NCBI GenBank assembly: GCA_015099395.1
Contig: AP024096.1
Coordinates: forward strand, 62,001 to 126,000
DNA: 64,000 nucleotides
Source of the DNA: Ktedonobacteria bacterium brp13
GTDB lineage: Bacteria; Chloroflexota; Ktedonobacteria; Ktedonobacterales; Ktedonobacteraceae
Direction: 5' to 3'
Both the position numbers and the translations under genes were made by a program. Below are positions 1 through 8,827 of this stretch, piece after piece; the first letter of the stretch is position 1; the number at the start of each line of letters is the position of its first letter. The notes below the pieces were generated by a model. It did not search any database, had not been told where the DNA came from, and saw only the letters and a list, made by a program, of their open reading frames with translations.

Positions 1-394
1 CTTCATGAGCATTCGCACCTGCGGTGCTCAATTGTATTTTATGTTGTGGTGCTGTGGTGCAGGCAGAGGCCGCAAACCAGTGACAGCAGTTCTTTCGTGG
101 TGGAAGTCAGATACTCTCTGAGGTTGCCTGTGTGGTAAAAAAAACACACCCGGGCTTATAGTAGGAAACATCTTCCTATGAAAAACGCTCATCTCGTTGT
201 GCGTCGCTTTCTATTCTATACTGTGAGCAGCCCGCATGGCAATACCTGATCTTTATTTGCTCCAGGCGGGCCTCTGGCCTCGTGACCCGCTGAACTCAAC
301 GGGTCATGCACGCGTTTATTGCTGTATCCCGGAGCCTGTATCCCGGAGCAAGGCGCGCGCTAGCGATTGTTTCTATGCAGAAAGGATGACATCC
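1..394. other. upstream region without a gene
   Basis: No gene is recognised. An open frame runs from 236 into the hydrolase gene, but it lacks family homology before position 395 and contains a perfect 14-bp tandem duplication (CTGTATCCCGGAGC, 322-335 and 336-349), so this stretch is better read as a leader or promoter region than as coding sequence. Confidence 0.5.
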
Positions 395-1114
395 ATGACA
401 CTCCCAGCGACGACCCCCCTGCGTCTGTACTTGATGCAAGTTGCGACATTATCTCAGGTCGAGGTACCGATTGTCTGCTACCTGGTCCAGACAGCTGACG
501 GCAAAAATATCTTGATTGACAGTGGATTGCCAGGCCAGTTCGAGACGCCCGCTGGTAGACCGGCGCCGATACTCGGGCAGGATGTGTTTGCGCAACTGGC
601 CCTGCTCGATCTGCAACCGGACGATATCGATCTGCTAATCTGTACGCATTTTGACCTGGACCATTGTGGTCATCACGTAGACTTTCCCCGTGCCGAGCTA
701 GTCGTGCAGCGCGAGCAGTATGAGACTGCTCGCAATGGACATCCACGCTTTGCGGCCGCACGCCCACACTGGGATCTGCCGGCAGAGCGCTATCGTCTCA
801 TTAATGGTGATACCACGCTGCTCCCCGGCATCGAGCTGATCGAGACTAGTGGACACGTACCCGGCCACATGTCGGTCCTTGTGCGCCTCTCCCAGACGGG
901 ACCGATTCTCTTAACCATTGACGCGGCGCCGAACGAGGAGAGTTTCCATCCGGACCGCCAGGCTGGTCCGCTTGACCTGGACGTGGAGAAGACCATTGCC
1001 AGCACGATCAAATTGCTGGAGGTCGCCAGGCGTGAACAGGTCGCGCTGACCATTTTCGGACACGATGGACACCAATGGCCAACGCTCAAGACGCTTCCCG
1101 CCTACTACGAATAA
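395..1114 (+). CDS. MBL-fold N-acyl-homoserine-lactonase-like hydrolase
   Basis: Metallo-beta-lactamase-fold hydrolase of 239 residues, close in length to AHL lactonases of the AttM/AiiA group, which open homoserine-lactone rings in the cytoplasm. The metal motif is visible at residues 85-90 (H-F-D-L-D-H followed by CGHH), and a later conserved His (ETSGHVPGH) and Asp (LTIDAAP) complete the di-metal site. The second His of the classical HxHxDH is Asp here, a variant seen in many members of this family. The start at 395 is chosen because AAAGG (381-385) lies 9 bp upstream; ATGs at 386 and 236 are in frame but less well placed. It is convergent with the methyltransferase fragment. The substrate is inferred; it could be another lactone or ester. 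Confidence 0.75.
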   Translation: MTLPATTPLRLYLMQVATLSQVEVPIVCYLVQTADGKNILIDSGLPGQFETPAGRPAPILGQDVFAQLALLDLQPDDIDLLICTHFDLDHCGHHVDFPRAELVVQREQYETARNGHPRFAAARPHWDLPAERYRLINGDTTLLPGIELIETSGHVPGHMSVLVRLSQTGPILLTIDAAPNEESFHPDRQAGPLDLDVEKTIASTIKLLEVARREQVALTIFGHDGHQWPTLKTLPAYYE

Positions 1115-1250
1115 GCCCGGTCTGTAGAAAGATAAGGGACCACATCCTGGCGCTCTGCGCTACTGATATGCCGCCCGTCGCGCAGGCGCTCTGACGCGCC
1201 GCCGGCCCCCAGGTAGCGGCGCATCGGAGTACCAGGGTTGGATCTCCGCT

Positions 1251-1628
1251 TCAGCGCACGACCCAGCCATACAGTGATCCCAGTATCGTGCAGAACGGCG
1301 CGGCGTGTGTGAAACCCGCATCGTGTACGAGTTCCTGAACTCTGGCAGCGGTCGCCGTCTGTGGTTGGGACATCTGCTTCGTGAGCCCGGCCACGGTGCT
1401 CGCCATGCGTTCGGCTAGCATACCCATCGACTCGCCATATTGCTGCCAGGCGCCCAGAAAATCCGCGCTCAGCGCTGGATTCGTCATCCCACTTTCCGCC
1501 TCGTCCGTACGCACAGGACTGATGAGATACAACGGTGCGCCCAGCTGCAGGTGGTCCTTGATGCTGCGCAACAGGGCCAATTTCGCGTCCTCCGGAAGAA
1601 AGTGCAGCACATAGAGACAGGTCGCGGC
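1251..1628 (-). pseudogene. class I SAM-dependent methyltransferase, 5'-truncated by IS3
   Basis: The C-terminal half of a class I methyltransferase (about 125 residues). The surviving part begins at motif IV/post-II (AATCLYVLHFLPEDAK), a typical lead into the helix after the SAM-binding strands, and continues with helices ending in LYGWVVR. The SAM-binding N-terminus is missing because the reading frame runs into the terminal repeat of the IS3 copy at 1629. The missing half is not present on the other side of that IS, so the insertion was followed by a deletion. No function is expected. Confidence 0.75.
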
Positions 1629-1668
1629 TGATCTTCACCCGAATTTATGGAGACCCCAAAGAGGGGAA

Positions 1669-2184
1669 TTAACACATCAATTGTTCATGCACAAGTGGAC
1701 TGACGTAGTGGAGAGTGGAGTGTCTCCTGGTTCGGTTATAAAACGTTTCAATGTACTCAAACGTAGCACTTCTGGCCTGTGCGCGTGTTTGAAAGGACTG
1801 GCTCTCAAGGCATTCTCCTTTGAAGCTGTGAAAAAAGCTTTCCATCGCCGCGTTGTCGTAACAGTCTGCCGTCCGACTCATGCTTGTGACCATGCCTGCA
1901 TGGCGCAAAAGCGCTTGATAGCTCTCACCTGTGTAGGTGCTCCCACGATCGGTGTGATGAAGTAACCCAGTCGGCGGACGGCGCCGCGCTGGACTGCCAT
2001 ACACGCAGCGATTGGCCTGAAAGGCCACCTTCACCTGCTCGGCCAGTTGCGCATCTTCTCGGCTATGTCTGCTTGGTTCTCGCTTACACCAGGCGTAATA
2101 GCCACTCACAGAGACATCGAGGACTCGGCACATGACGGTAATCGGATACGCTTGCCGATGGTCCGCCACGAACTGATACTTCAT
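1669..2184 (-). pseudogene. IS3 transposase OrfB with internal deletion
   Basis: OrfB of only 171 residues where about 280 is usual. The N-terminal HTH_21 part is present (YPITVMCRVLDVSVSGYYAW ... NRCVYGSPAR) and joins directly to the C-terminal part of the DDE integrase core (LLHHTDRGSTYT ... DCYDNAAMESFF ... YNRTRRHSTLHYVSP). The first catalytic Asp and surrounding strands, roughly 100 residues, are lost without breaking the frame. The protein cannot be an active transposase. Confidence 0.85.
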
Positions 2185-2468
2185 GCCAGGCCGCGCGAGA
2201 AGATGCCGACAGCTTTTTTTAAGATGTCACGCTCCTGCTTGGTAATTTCCAATTCCCGCTTGAGACGGCGGATCTCTTCTTCTTGCTCCGTCTGGTGCCC
2301 GCTGCCGGGAAAGGCTTCGAGACCGTGCTCGGCAAGCTCCTTGCGCCATTGGTGAATGGAGGTATCGGAAATGCCCAGTTCACGAGCAACATGCGCAATC
2401 GGCTTGCCACTGGTCTGTGCCAGTCGCACGGCTTCACATTTAAACTCGGGTGTGTATGTTTTTTGCAT
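2181..2468 (-). CDS. IS3 transposase OrfA
   Basis: A 95-residue OrfA with the helix-turn-helix of IS3 transposases (YTPEFKCEAVRLAQ, then IAHVARELGISDTSIHQW) and a C-terminal leucine-rich coiled coil (EEEIRRLKRELEITKQERDILKK) for dimerisation. A run of seven A residues on the coding strand (T7 at 2214-2220) lies just before the end and is a classical -1 frameshift site that would fuse OrfA to OrfB. The gene overlaps OrfB by 4 bp (ATGA). Confidence 0.85.
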   Translation of the reverse strand: MQKTYTPEFKCEAVRLAQTSGKPIAHVARELGISDTSIHQWRKELAEHGLEAFPGSGHQTEQEEEIRRLKRELEITKQERDILKKAVGIFSRGLA

Positions 2469-2543
2469 GATCCTATGCTCCTTTGAAGAGAGTATACCCT
2501 AAGGTTTCTCTCCTCCACAAACTCGGGGTAGGATCACATTGGT

Positions 2544-3488
2544 TTATCCCGTTTTTTTGCCACGTTCGAGGCTGAGGAGGATAACTGCGGTAAGAATGCA
2601 TGCCGCTCCGATATACTGCTGAATGGTTAGGGAGACGTGGAGGAGCAAAAATCCGGCGAGCGTGGTGGTGATTGGCTGGACGGCCATCGCGATGCTGGTT
2701 TCAGTGGCTGTAATGTACGCGACACCGGAGAAGGTGAGTCCGAAGGCGATCAGGGTGCCGAAGATAATGATGAATGCGATGAGGAACAGAAATGGGAGCG
2801 GCTGTGCGGGAATATGGACATTCCAGGGAGGGGCAACGAAGAGTAGCACGCCGCCTCCAATGAGAAAGCCCCAGGTTGTGGTGCTCCACGCGCCATTGTC
2901 GGCGACAAAACGCTTGGAGGCGATCAGATAATAGGCCTCTGCGGCAGCAGAGAGGAGGCCCATGAGCAGTCCAGGTATGGTAATCTGAAGCGCAAATACG
3001 CCGCTGGCTCCTCCTAGTATGAGGAGAAATGTGCCGATAAAGGCGATGGTCAGGGCAAGCAGTTTTTTGTGGGTCATGGGGGCACGCATAATGATGATGT
3101 CGTAGATGGCAATCATTGGCATGCTGACGTATTGTAGGCAGGTGGCCGTGGCGGCGTTTGAGGACGCGATGGCGGCGAAGAATGTAAATTGAACTCCGGC
3201 TAGTCCAAATATGGCGAAGCAGATAAATGCGCGGATATGCTGTCGCGGAAATGCTGGTCGTAGCCAGCAATAAAGAATGAGTGCTGCTCCTAACAGGCGT
3301 ACCATGACGAGCCACTGCGCGGAGATATGGTCGTATTGCAAAAGAGTCTGTGCGGCTGTTCCTGAAAGTCCCCAGCACATAGCACCTATTACGGTGTAGA
3401 GGAGCCCGCGTAGACGGTGTGGGTGTGTCCGCGATGAGGGGAATACGGCGGATGATAAGAAATTTGTCTCTTGTTTAAGTAACGTCAT
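2544..3488 (-). CDS. EamA/DMT-family membrane transporter
   Basis: A 314-residue integral membrane protein of the drug/metabolite transporter superfamily, with ten predicted membrane segments in two EamA repeats. The first repeat opens with GLLYTVIGAMCWGLSGTAAQ and the second with ITIPGLLMGLLSAAAEAYYL; a charged tail (LERGKKTG) ends it. Such proteins export amino acids or other small metabolites at the cytoplasmic membrane; the substrate cannot be told. Its stop lies 8 bp from the IS3 terminus, so its natural downstream region has been replaced. A short upstream frame (3485-3679) overlapping the start by ATGA has no homology and is not called. Confidence 0.85.
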   Translation of the reverse strand: MTLLKQETNFLSSAVFPSSRTHPHRLRGLLYTVIGAMCWGLSGTAAQTLLQYDHISAQWLVMVRLLGAALILYCWLRPAFPRQHIRAFICFAIFGLAGVQFTFFAAIASSNAATATCLQYVSMPMIAIYDIIIMRAPMTHKKLLALTIAFIGTFLLILGGASGVFALQITIPGLLMGLLSAAAEAYYLIASKRFVADNGAWSTTTWGFLIGGGVLLFVAPPWNVHIPAQPLPFLFLIAFIIIFGTLIAFGLTFSGVAYITATETSIAMAVQPITTTLAGFLLLHVSLTIQQYIGAACILTAVILLSLERGKKTG

Positions 3489-3788
3489 ACAATAACCTTG
3501 TTTTCGTTTGGATAGTAATTTGTTTCTGTTTGTGCTCTACTGTACTGTAGAGGCTTCGGCCTAGCATGCCAGTGATTGATTATAATTCTATCACTATTTG
3601 GATCAAAGAGGATAGTGGATAGATCAATCATTGGTTGCTTCAGGATCAATAGGTTGAGAATAAGCATAAGCAGCAGCATGTATTTTTAGTTGAGCGCTGC
3701 TAATTTGATACTGCTTCAGGGCGGACAATGGGTAGTGTCAAGTTGGCAACCTGGCTGAACACTATGTGAGAATAGCTTGAATAGCTTC
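3489..3788. other. intergenic: transporter leader and IS6 left flank
   Basis: No supported gene. The first part is AT-rich leader of the transporter. From about 3731 the sequence GGTAGTGTCAAGTTGGCAAC precedes the decayed IS6 transposase and may be its left terminus. A 9-bp tandem duplication (GAATAGCTT twice) sits at about 3772-3789. Confidence 0.4.
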
Positions 3789-4417
3789 ATGAAAACAAAC
3801 TCCATTGCTCCCGATTAGAAAGGCTACTGCTTCCCACCCGCGATTATCAGTCACGCGGTCTGGCTGTATTTCCGCTTCTCGCTCAGTTTTCGCGATGTCG
3901 AAGAACTTCTCGCACAACGAGGGATCGTCGTGACCGACGAAACGGTGCGTCAATGGTGCTTCACATTTGGTCAATCCTATGCCAATGAACTGCGTCGTCG
4001 GCGTCCTCGCAGTGGTGATAAATGGCACATGGATGAGGTCTTCCTCACCATCCGTGGCCAGAGACACACTACCTATGGCGAGCGGTGGACCAGGAGGGCA
4101 ACGTGCTCGACATCCTGGTCCAAAGTCGGCGCAACAAAAAAGCCGCCAAGAGATTTTTTCGTAAGCTGCGCGTATGGGTTGCAATACGTTCCACGTGTCA
4201 TGATCACCGATAAGCTGAAAAGTTATGGAGCAGCAAAACGTGAGATGCTACCCGGCGTGGAGCATCGGCAGCACAAAGGGCTCAACAATCGTGCGGAAAA
4301 TTCGCACCAACCCACGCGACTGCGAGAGAAAAAATGCGGAGGTTCACATCAGCCAAACAGGCACAACGCTTTCTCTCGGCCTTTGGTCCTCTCTCTCACC
4401 ATTTCCAACCTCGAAGA
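3789..4417 (+). pseudogene. IS6-family transposase, decayed
   Basis: An IS6/IS26-like DDE transposase remnant. The frame opens at ATG 3789, meets TAG at 3816-3818 where relatives have Trp, and then reads through recognisable family sequence: AIISHAVWLYFRFSLSFRDV, VRQWCFTFGQSYANELRRRR, GDKWHMDEVFLTI (first Asp), YVPRVMITDKLKSYGAAKRE (second Asp) and GLNNRAENSHQPTR (Glu). At least two frameshifts follow: an extra AC near 4070 and another near 4170. Homology stops at about 4417, exactly where the IS1182 element begins, so the C-terminus was removed by that insertion. Not functional. Confidence 0.8.
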
Positions 4418-6230
4418 CACTGGAGTTGCCCCGTTTTTGATACCGCTGGCGAACTCTCTCAAGCCGCATCATAGAGGCGAGCAAAAGTGGAACGCCGAGT
4501 CTGAGCGCGGGGAACGCCATTGAACCATGCCAGACTGCGAACCACATTGAGAGCTGCAGCCGTGGCGACGTGTTGCAGATGTGTTTTCTCTTGCCCAATG
4601 TAGCGGGAACGGCGCATGCCCATCACTCGAACCCCATGGGAGATCGTGTCCTCAATTCCGGCTCGCTTGACGTAGACCTGGGTAAATTCCTTGGTCTTCT
4701 CTTGCTCTCGCCTCTCCTTCAAAGCAAGATATTGTTCGTGTGGACGAATCGTCACGGTGCGACGTGTATGACGAATTGATTGGGTACACAACGAGCGAGA
4801 CGGACAGGCCTGGCAGTCTTGCGTCGAGAACTTGATCTTGATCACCTCGTTTGTCCGACTGTCAATAGCCGGGGGCCAACTACTGCTGATGTGTCCCTCC
4901 GGGCACGTGGCTTGTTGGAGTTCCCAATCCACGAGAAAGTGGTCGGAATCGAAGCCTGTGTGTTGCGTGGCTTGCCAGTGGTAGTTCTTTCGGGTTGGAC
5001 CCACTAAATCAATCTGGTAGTCACGCTCACTTTCAACCAGGAGTTTTGCGTGAACATACCCGGTGTCCACGAGATGCTGGGTCGGCAAAAGCTCCTTGCG
5101 ATCAAGCTCGGCGTGAATGGTTGCCGTCATGGCATCATCAGAAACTGGAGCTGATGTCGTTTCCACATGCGTAATAATCAATGGCAAATGGGCTTCACAA
5201 CTTTCCGTTACATGAACCTTATAACCAACCCAAGTTGTGCTTCTTTTCTTGCTGTAGTGAGCATCTTCATCGTAAGGAGAGCTCATGTAATGAGAGCCTG
5301 GAGGCATATGCTCAGACGAACGCCAACGAACGGCATCATCGATCCGCTGATAATTTTGCACCCACACCTGTCGCAATATGTTGACAGCCGGAACCTGACG
5401 GAGCCACTGGGGAGCAGACGGATCAAAAAGGGCATCAAGCAATTCTCTTCCTTGCGCCCCGATTTCTTCGGCAAAAGCGACACGTGCGTTTTCTCCCAGA
5501 GGGATGTGCGACTCTTCGGAGCGTGGTCCATAGCGTTCAACCCATTCGGGCTGGCTATGAGCACGTAGCCAGTCGGGAGCAACAATCGCAAGACTATTGA
5601 GGGCAGCACGCATCGTTTCCCAGACACACAGCACACGGTTGAGGGCGCGGATTTTGGCCAGCACATGGGTCGAATCGGTGCGCTGTCGCCCGCGTGCTTT
5701 GAGCCAGCCTTTGTGCTGAAAAAGCGTGAGCATGGTCTCAAGTAGACGCTGTTCAGCATGTTGCTCAACGAGACGGGTACGAAATTCGGAGAGCACCGAG
5801 GGGTCAAATCCGGCATCCGTGAGTTCCAGACCGAGCAGATATTTCACATCGATCCTGCCACGCACTGCTGATGCAGTGCGTTGATCAGACAGGTTTTCGA
5901 CAAATTGGATCACGGTAACTAGGGCAAGCCGCCAGGGAGCTTCGGCGGGTTGGCCTTCCTTGGGAAAGAGGTTGGCAAACTGCTCATCGGTGTAAATACG
6001 TCCCAACACATCGCGCATTTGCATATAGATAGTGCCTTTTGGGTACGCTGCTCGTGCTACTCGGGCTGTCTCCTGAGGGACCGGGCAAACTGCTTGGGCT
6101 TTGAGTGACATCGTTCTTCTCCTCTGGGTGCTTCTTCACCGTTTTTTCTTTCGTTGTTTTTCTTCTCTCTTTCTTTATCGTCAAATGCTTGGGGTTTCGC
6201 CAGCGGTATCGTTTTTGGAGGGGACCCAAA
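4418..6230 (-). mobile_element. IS1182-family insertion sequence
   Basis: An element of about 1.8 kb around one transposase gene. Its ends share a perfect 15-bp inverted repeat (GATACCGCTGGCGAA at 4439-4453 and its complement at 6196-6210), with weaker similarity continuing about 20 bp outward, so the exact tips (about 4418 and 6230) are approximate. It lies across the 3' part of the IS6 remnant, but the missing IS6 tail is not found beyond the right end, so the insertion was associated with loss of flanking DNA. Confidence 0.75.
4459..6111 (-). CDS. IS1182-family transposase
   Basis: An intact 550-residue transposase. It has the N-terminal DUF772-like DNA-binding part (PKGTIYMQMRDVLGRIYTDE, then GLELTDAGFDPSVLSEFRTRL), then the DDE core, starting at RQRTDSTHVLAKIRAL and continuing through HYSKKRSTTWVGYKVHVTE and HLVDTGYVHAKLLVESE, and a Cys-rich insertion (CPEGH, CQACPSRSLC) typical of the family. 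The C-terminus contains MGMRRSRYIGQEKTHLQHVATAAALNV, the conserved Glu region. Length and motifs match full-length members, so this copy may be active. Confidence 0.9.
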   Translation of the reverse strand: MSLKAQAVCPVPQETARVARAAYPKGTIYMQMRDVLGRIYTDEQFANLFPKEGQPAEAPWRLALVTVIQFVENLSDQRTASAVRGRIDVKYLLGLELTDAGFDPSVLSEFRTRLVEQHAEQRLLETMLTLFQHKGWLKARGRQRTDSTHVLAKIRALNRVLCVWETMRAALNSLAIVAPDWLRAHSQPEWVERYGPRSEESHIPLGENARVAFAEEIGAQGRELLDALFDPSAPQWLRQVPAVNILRQVWVQNYQRIDDAVRWRSSEHMPPGSHYMSSPYDEDAHYSKKRSTTWVGYKVHVTESCEAHLPLIITHVETTSAPVSDDAMTATIHAELDRKELLPTQHLVDTGYVHAKLLVESERDYQIDLVGPTRKNYHWQATQHTGFDSDHFLVDWELQQATCPEGHISSSWPPAIDSRTNEVIKIKFSTQDCQACPSRSLCTQSIRHTRRTVTIRPHEQYLALKERREQEKTKEFTQVYVKRAGIEDTISHGVRVMGMRRSRYIGQEKTHLQHVATAAALNVVRSLAWFNGVPRAQTRRSTFARLYDAA

Positions 6231-6331
6231 CGTAAAAGTTGGGTCATGGAAAATACATGAAAAATGATGCATACGTCAATGACGTACGTACATAATACAT
6301 ATTTCTATTTTATGATAAAAGGACGCTTCTG
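6231..6331. other. AT-rich junction between IS1182 and IS3
   Basis: No gene. It contains three ACGT tetramers within 17 bp (6272-6288), similar to two denser ACGT clusters elsewhere in the window. The left terminus of the IS3 copy should fall here or just inside the next element, but no match to its right terminus was found, so it may be trimmed. Confidence 0.4.
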
Positions 6332-6918
6332 TCAAGAAAAATCGTCATGAGTTTTGATTATTCGTTTTTCGTAATGAGCTGGACTGAGATATCCTAAAGA
6401 GGAATGTCGTCGTTTTCGGTTGTAGTACACTTCTATATACTCAAAAACCGTCGTTTTTGCCTCATTTCTACTAGAAAAGATGCTATCTCTAGAGCACTCA
6501 CTTTTCAATGTTGCCCAAAAGCTCTCGATCATCGCATTATCATAGCAATCCCCTTTTTTACTCATATTTACCTGGATGTGATGCTCACGCAGCAGGCTTT
6601 GATACCGGCTGCTGGCATATTCTGGCATATTCACTGCCCCGGTCTGAATGATGGATCAGCTCAGCTCCTGGCTGCCGCTGAAGCAGTGCCATCTGCAGTG
6701 CGGCATGGACCAATTCAGCATCATGATGCTCGCTCATAGACCAGCCAACGATTTTGCGTGAATAGGCGTCAATCACCCCTGCAAGATAGAGCCACCCTTC
6801 TCGTGTCTCAAGGGAGGTAAAATCCGACATCCATTTCTTATCTGGGGCATCATGGGGCATCAGCGGTAAAATCCTGCTCCAAGAGATTGGGAGCCATTGG
6901 AAACGCATGATTGCTATC
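6332..6918 (-). pseudogene. IS3 OrfB, 3' part, with two frameshifts
   Basis: The C-terminal part of the IS3 integrase core: HAFPMAPNLLEQDFTADAP, KKWMSDFTSLETREGWLYLA (first Asp), LIHHSDRGSEYA, GDCYDNAMIESFWATLKSE (Glu), RKRRHSSLGYLSP. Two frameshifts split it, and each is an exact 10-bp tandem duplication: TGATGCCCCA twice near 6848-6867 and AATATGCCAG twice near 6612-6631 (as read on the minus strand). Deleting one copy of each restores the family sequence (TADAPDKKWMSDF and GSEYASSRYQSLL). Confidence 0.85.
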
Positions 6919-8214
6919 GGTAGAGCCCCAGTAAATGGTGAAAGTGATGGGAAGGGGACTTGAAAAGTGACGCATTGCACGCCATTCTGTGAATATGCTA
7001 ATAAAAACAGAAGCGATGAACGCGTCACTCCAATTTTGCCCCAATCCGGCGTGTTCTGCAAGTGGTCTCACTCATCAGGGCAATATTACGATCCATGATC
7101 GGAAGCGTCAACGCTATCGTTGCAAATGCTGTCACCAGACGTTTACGGCTCGGACTGGTACGATGTTGGAAGGGCTTCGCAAGCCATCTGAGCTTGTCTT
7201 TATTGTGGTCGGACTGCTAGCCTACGGCTGTCCACTGCAAGCCATTGTGCATGTGTTTGACTTGGATGAGCGTACCGTAGCCGCGTGGCAAGCTCGGGCA
7301 GGACAACAGTGTCAACGGGTGCAGTATGCTGTGGTGCAACAAGGGAAGCTCAACTTGACCCATGTGCAAGCTGATGAGATCCGTATCAAAGGGAAAAAAG
7401 GGATTTTGTGGATGGGCTTGGCGATGGAAGTCAGCTCGCGATTGTGGCTGGCTGGGGTTGTCCAGCCAGCACGGGATCGTGTGCTGGCCGATCGCTTACT
7501 ACGTATGGTACGCCTATGTGCGAGTGGAGCCAGTCAACTCCTGATCTGCGTCGACGGATGGGCCGCCTACCCCAATGCCATCTTGCGTGCATTTTCCCAA
7601 CAGGTCACAGAGGGTGTGCTGGAGGGCCGAGTACAGATGCGAGTCTGGCCGCAACTCATCATTGGACAAGTGATCAAGACGCAGAAGAAATACCGCCTGG
7701 TTTCGGTCCAACACACGTTGCTGCGCGGGACGGAGCAGGGTTTGGCAGCATGCCTGATGCAATCGAAAGGAGGAACGCAAATCAATACGGCGTATATTGA
7801 GCGCTTCAATGGAACCATCAGAGAACGCCTGGCATCTTTGACGCGCAAATGTCGTCATGCTAGTGCCCATCTGGAGCCGTTTCAGTGGGGGATGTATTTG
7901 ATTGGCTGCACCTACAATTTGTGTTGGACGCATGATCAGTTAGGTCAAACGCCTGCCGTCGCTGCGGGCCTCACTGATCATGCGTGGAGTCTTCAGCACG
8001 TCTTGACCTATAAGGTGACGCCACAACTCCTTGCGAGTATGCACGAAGCCCAACGTCAGGATATGATCTCGTCATCAGACACCGTGGACAGACCCAAAGG
8101 TGTCGGAGGGAGGGCGTCCAAGTACTATCGAATTCTCCTCAAAATGAAGCAGGAGAAAGAAATGGGAGCATCTCATGCTCCTTGAGCTCAACCACCGTTT
8201 ACTGGGGCTCTACC
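6919..8214 (+). mobile_element. IS1-family-like insertion sequence, intact
   Basis: A 1296-bp element with 21-bp terminal inverted repeats that match at 20 positions (left starts GGTAGAGCCCCAGTAAATGG; the right is its complement ending at 8214). It is flanked by a perfect 9-bp direct repeat, ATTGCTATC, at 6910-6918 and 8215-8223. A 9-bp duplication and a GGT-starting terminus agree with the IS1 family. It is nested inside the IS3 OrfB gene and is therefore younger than that element. Confidence 0.9.
7016..8185 (+). CDS. IS1-like DDE transposase with N-terminal zinc ribbon
   Basis: A transposase of about 389 residues. The N-terminus holds a zinc ribbon (CPNPAC then CKCC), as in InsA, followed by a helix-turn-helix (GLLAYGCPLQAIVHVFDLDERTV). 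The DDE core follows: HVQADEIRIKG (first Asp), LLICVDGWAAYPNAI (second Asp) and TAYIERFNGTIRERL (Glu), then a basic tail. Unlike classical IS1, it is one continuous frame instead of InsA/InsB. Start at 7016 is preferred over GTG 6989 and ATG 6995 because the homologous part begins directly after it. Probably functional. Confidence 0.85.
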   Translation: MNASLQFCPNPACSASGLTHQGNITIHDRKRQRYRCKCCHQTFTARTGTMLEGLRKPSELVFIVVGLLAYGCPLQAIVHVFDLDERTVAAWQARAGQQCQRVQYAVVQQGKLNLTHVQADEIRIKGKKGILWMGLAMEVSSRLWLAGVVQPARDRVLADRLLRMVRLCASGASQLLICVDGWAAYPNAILRAFSQQVTEGVLEGRVQMRVWPQLIIGQVIKTQKKYRLVSVQHTLLRGTEQGLAACLMQSKGGTQINTAYIERFNGTIRERLASLTRKCRHASAHLEPFQWGMYLIGCTYNLCWTHDQLGQTPAVAAGLTDHAWSLQHVLTYKVTPQLLASMHEAQRQDMISSSDTVDRPKGVGGRASKYYRILLKMKQEKEMGASHAP

Positions 8215-8223
8215 ATTGCTATC

Positions 8224-8484
8224 GGTAGTACGTGGCTTCCGCTTCTTTTTTCTGGCGCTCAGCTCATGTTCCTGCATCAAGCGTGCGACACGTTTTCGTC
8301 CACAATGAATACCCTGCTCCTGTAATTCAACATAAATACGAGGGCTTCCATAAAGACCCCTGTTCTGATAATACGCATCTTCAATACGCTCCGTAAGCTG
8401 TTCGTCATCCCGTTTTCTTTGGCTTTTTCCTCTTTTACGCCAGTTATAATAGCCATTTTCCGAAACGTCCAGGACCTGGCACAT
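8224..8484 (-). pseudogene. IS3 OrfB, 5' part
   Basis: The N-terminal part of IS3 OrfB with the HTH_21 region (MCQVLDVSENGYYNWRKRGK ... NRGLYGSPRIYVELQEQGI ... RKRVARLMQEHELSARKK), broken after TTDSN by the IS1-family insertion. Homology begins upstream of the first usable start (KFQFIHEHRQLFPILR), and the frame relative to OrfA is +1 rather than the -1 that IS3 members use, so an additional indel between the two ORFs is likely. Confidence 0.8.
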
Positions 8485-8557
8485 CCGAAGAATGGGGAAG
8501 AGCTGACGATGCTCATGAATAAACTGGAATTTTACGGGTGGGGTTGCGCGAAGATGC

Positions 8558-8827
8558 TCATCGCTTTTTTAAGATGTCCCTTTCCTGCCTCAGGATTTCA
8601 TTTTCACGCTTTAATCTTTTCATTTCCTCTTCTATGGTTGTTTGATGCCCCTTACCAGTAAACGCCTCATTTCCTCGTGCTCCAAATTCTTTGCACCATT
8701 TGCTCAAAACACTGTCAGAAATACCCAGATCTCTGGCAATTTGTGTTTTGCTTTTTCCACTGGTTTCAAAGAGTGTAACAGCTTGCTGCTTGAATTCTTT
8801 GGTATAGGTCGGTTGAGATTTGCCCAT
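8558..8827 (-). CDS. IS3 transposase OrfA
   Basis: An 89-residue OrfA with the IS3 helix-turn-helix (YTKEFKQQAVTLFETSGKSK, then IARDLGISDSVLSKW) and a coiled coil (EEEMKRLKRENEILRQERDI). An A-rich slippery stretch (AAAAAAG) lies at the end near 8566-8572. An AGGAGGG ribosome site precedes ATG 8827. The gene itself looks intact, but its partner OrfB is interrupted. Confidence 0.85.
   Translation of the reverse strand: MGKSQPTYTKEFKQQAVTLFETSGKSKTQIARDLGISDSVLSKWCKEFGARGNEAFTGKGHQTTIEEEMKRLKRENEILRQERDILKKR

Larger units (their letters stand above)
1629..2536 (-). mobile_element. IS3-family element, internally deleted copy
   Basis: This 908-bp element is bounded by imperfect inverted repeats of about 25 bp (1629-1653 and 2512-2536, both starting TGATC, 19 of 25 bases matching) and ends TG...CA as IS3 members do. 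It carries ORFA and a shortened ORFB on the minus strand. Normal IS3 copies are 1.2-1.3 kb; the deficit is explained by an internal deletion in ORFB. No target-site duplication is seen, which fits the adjacent deletion that removed half of the methyltransferase. Confidence 0.8.

Noticed and set aside
236..394. N-terminal extension of the AHL-lactonase-like protein
   Set aside because: No family similarity, a 14-bp tandem duplication inside it, and a well-placed ribosome site for ATG 395.
3485..3679. 64-codon frame overlapping the DMT transporter start by ATGA
   Set aside because: Hydrophobic start but no family resemblance and no convincing ribosome site; probably leader sequence.
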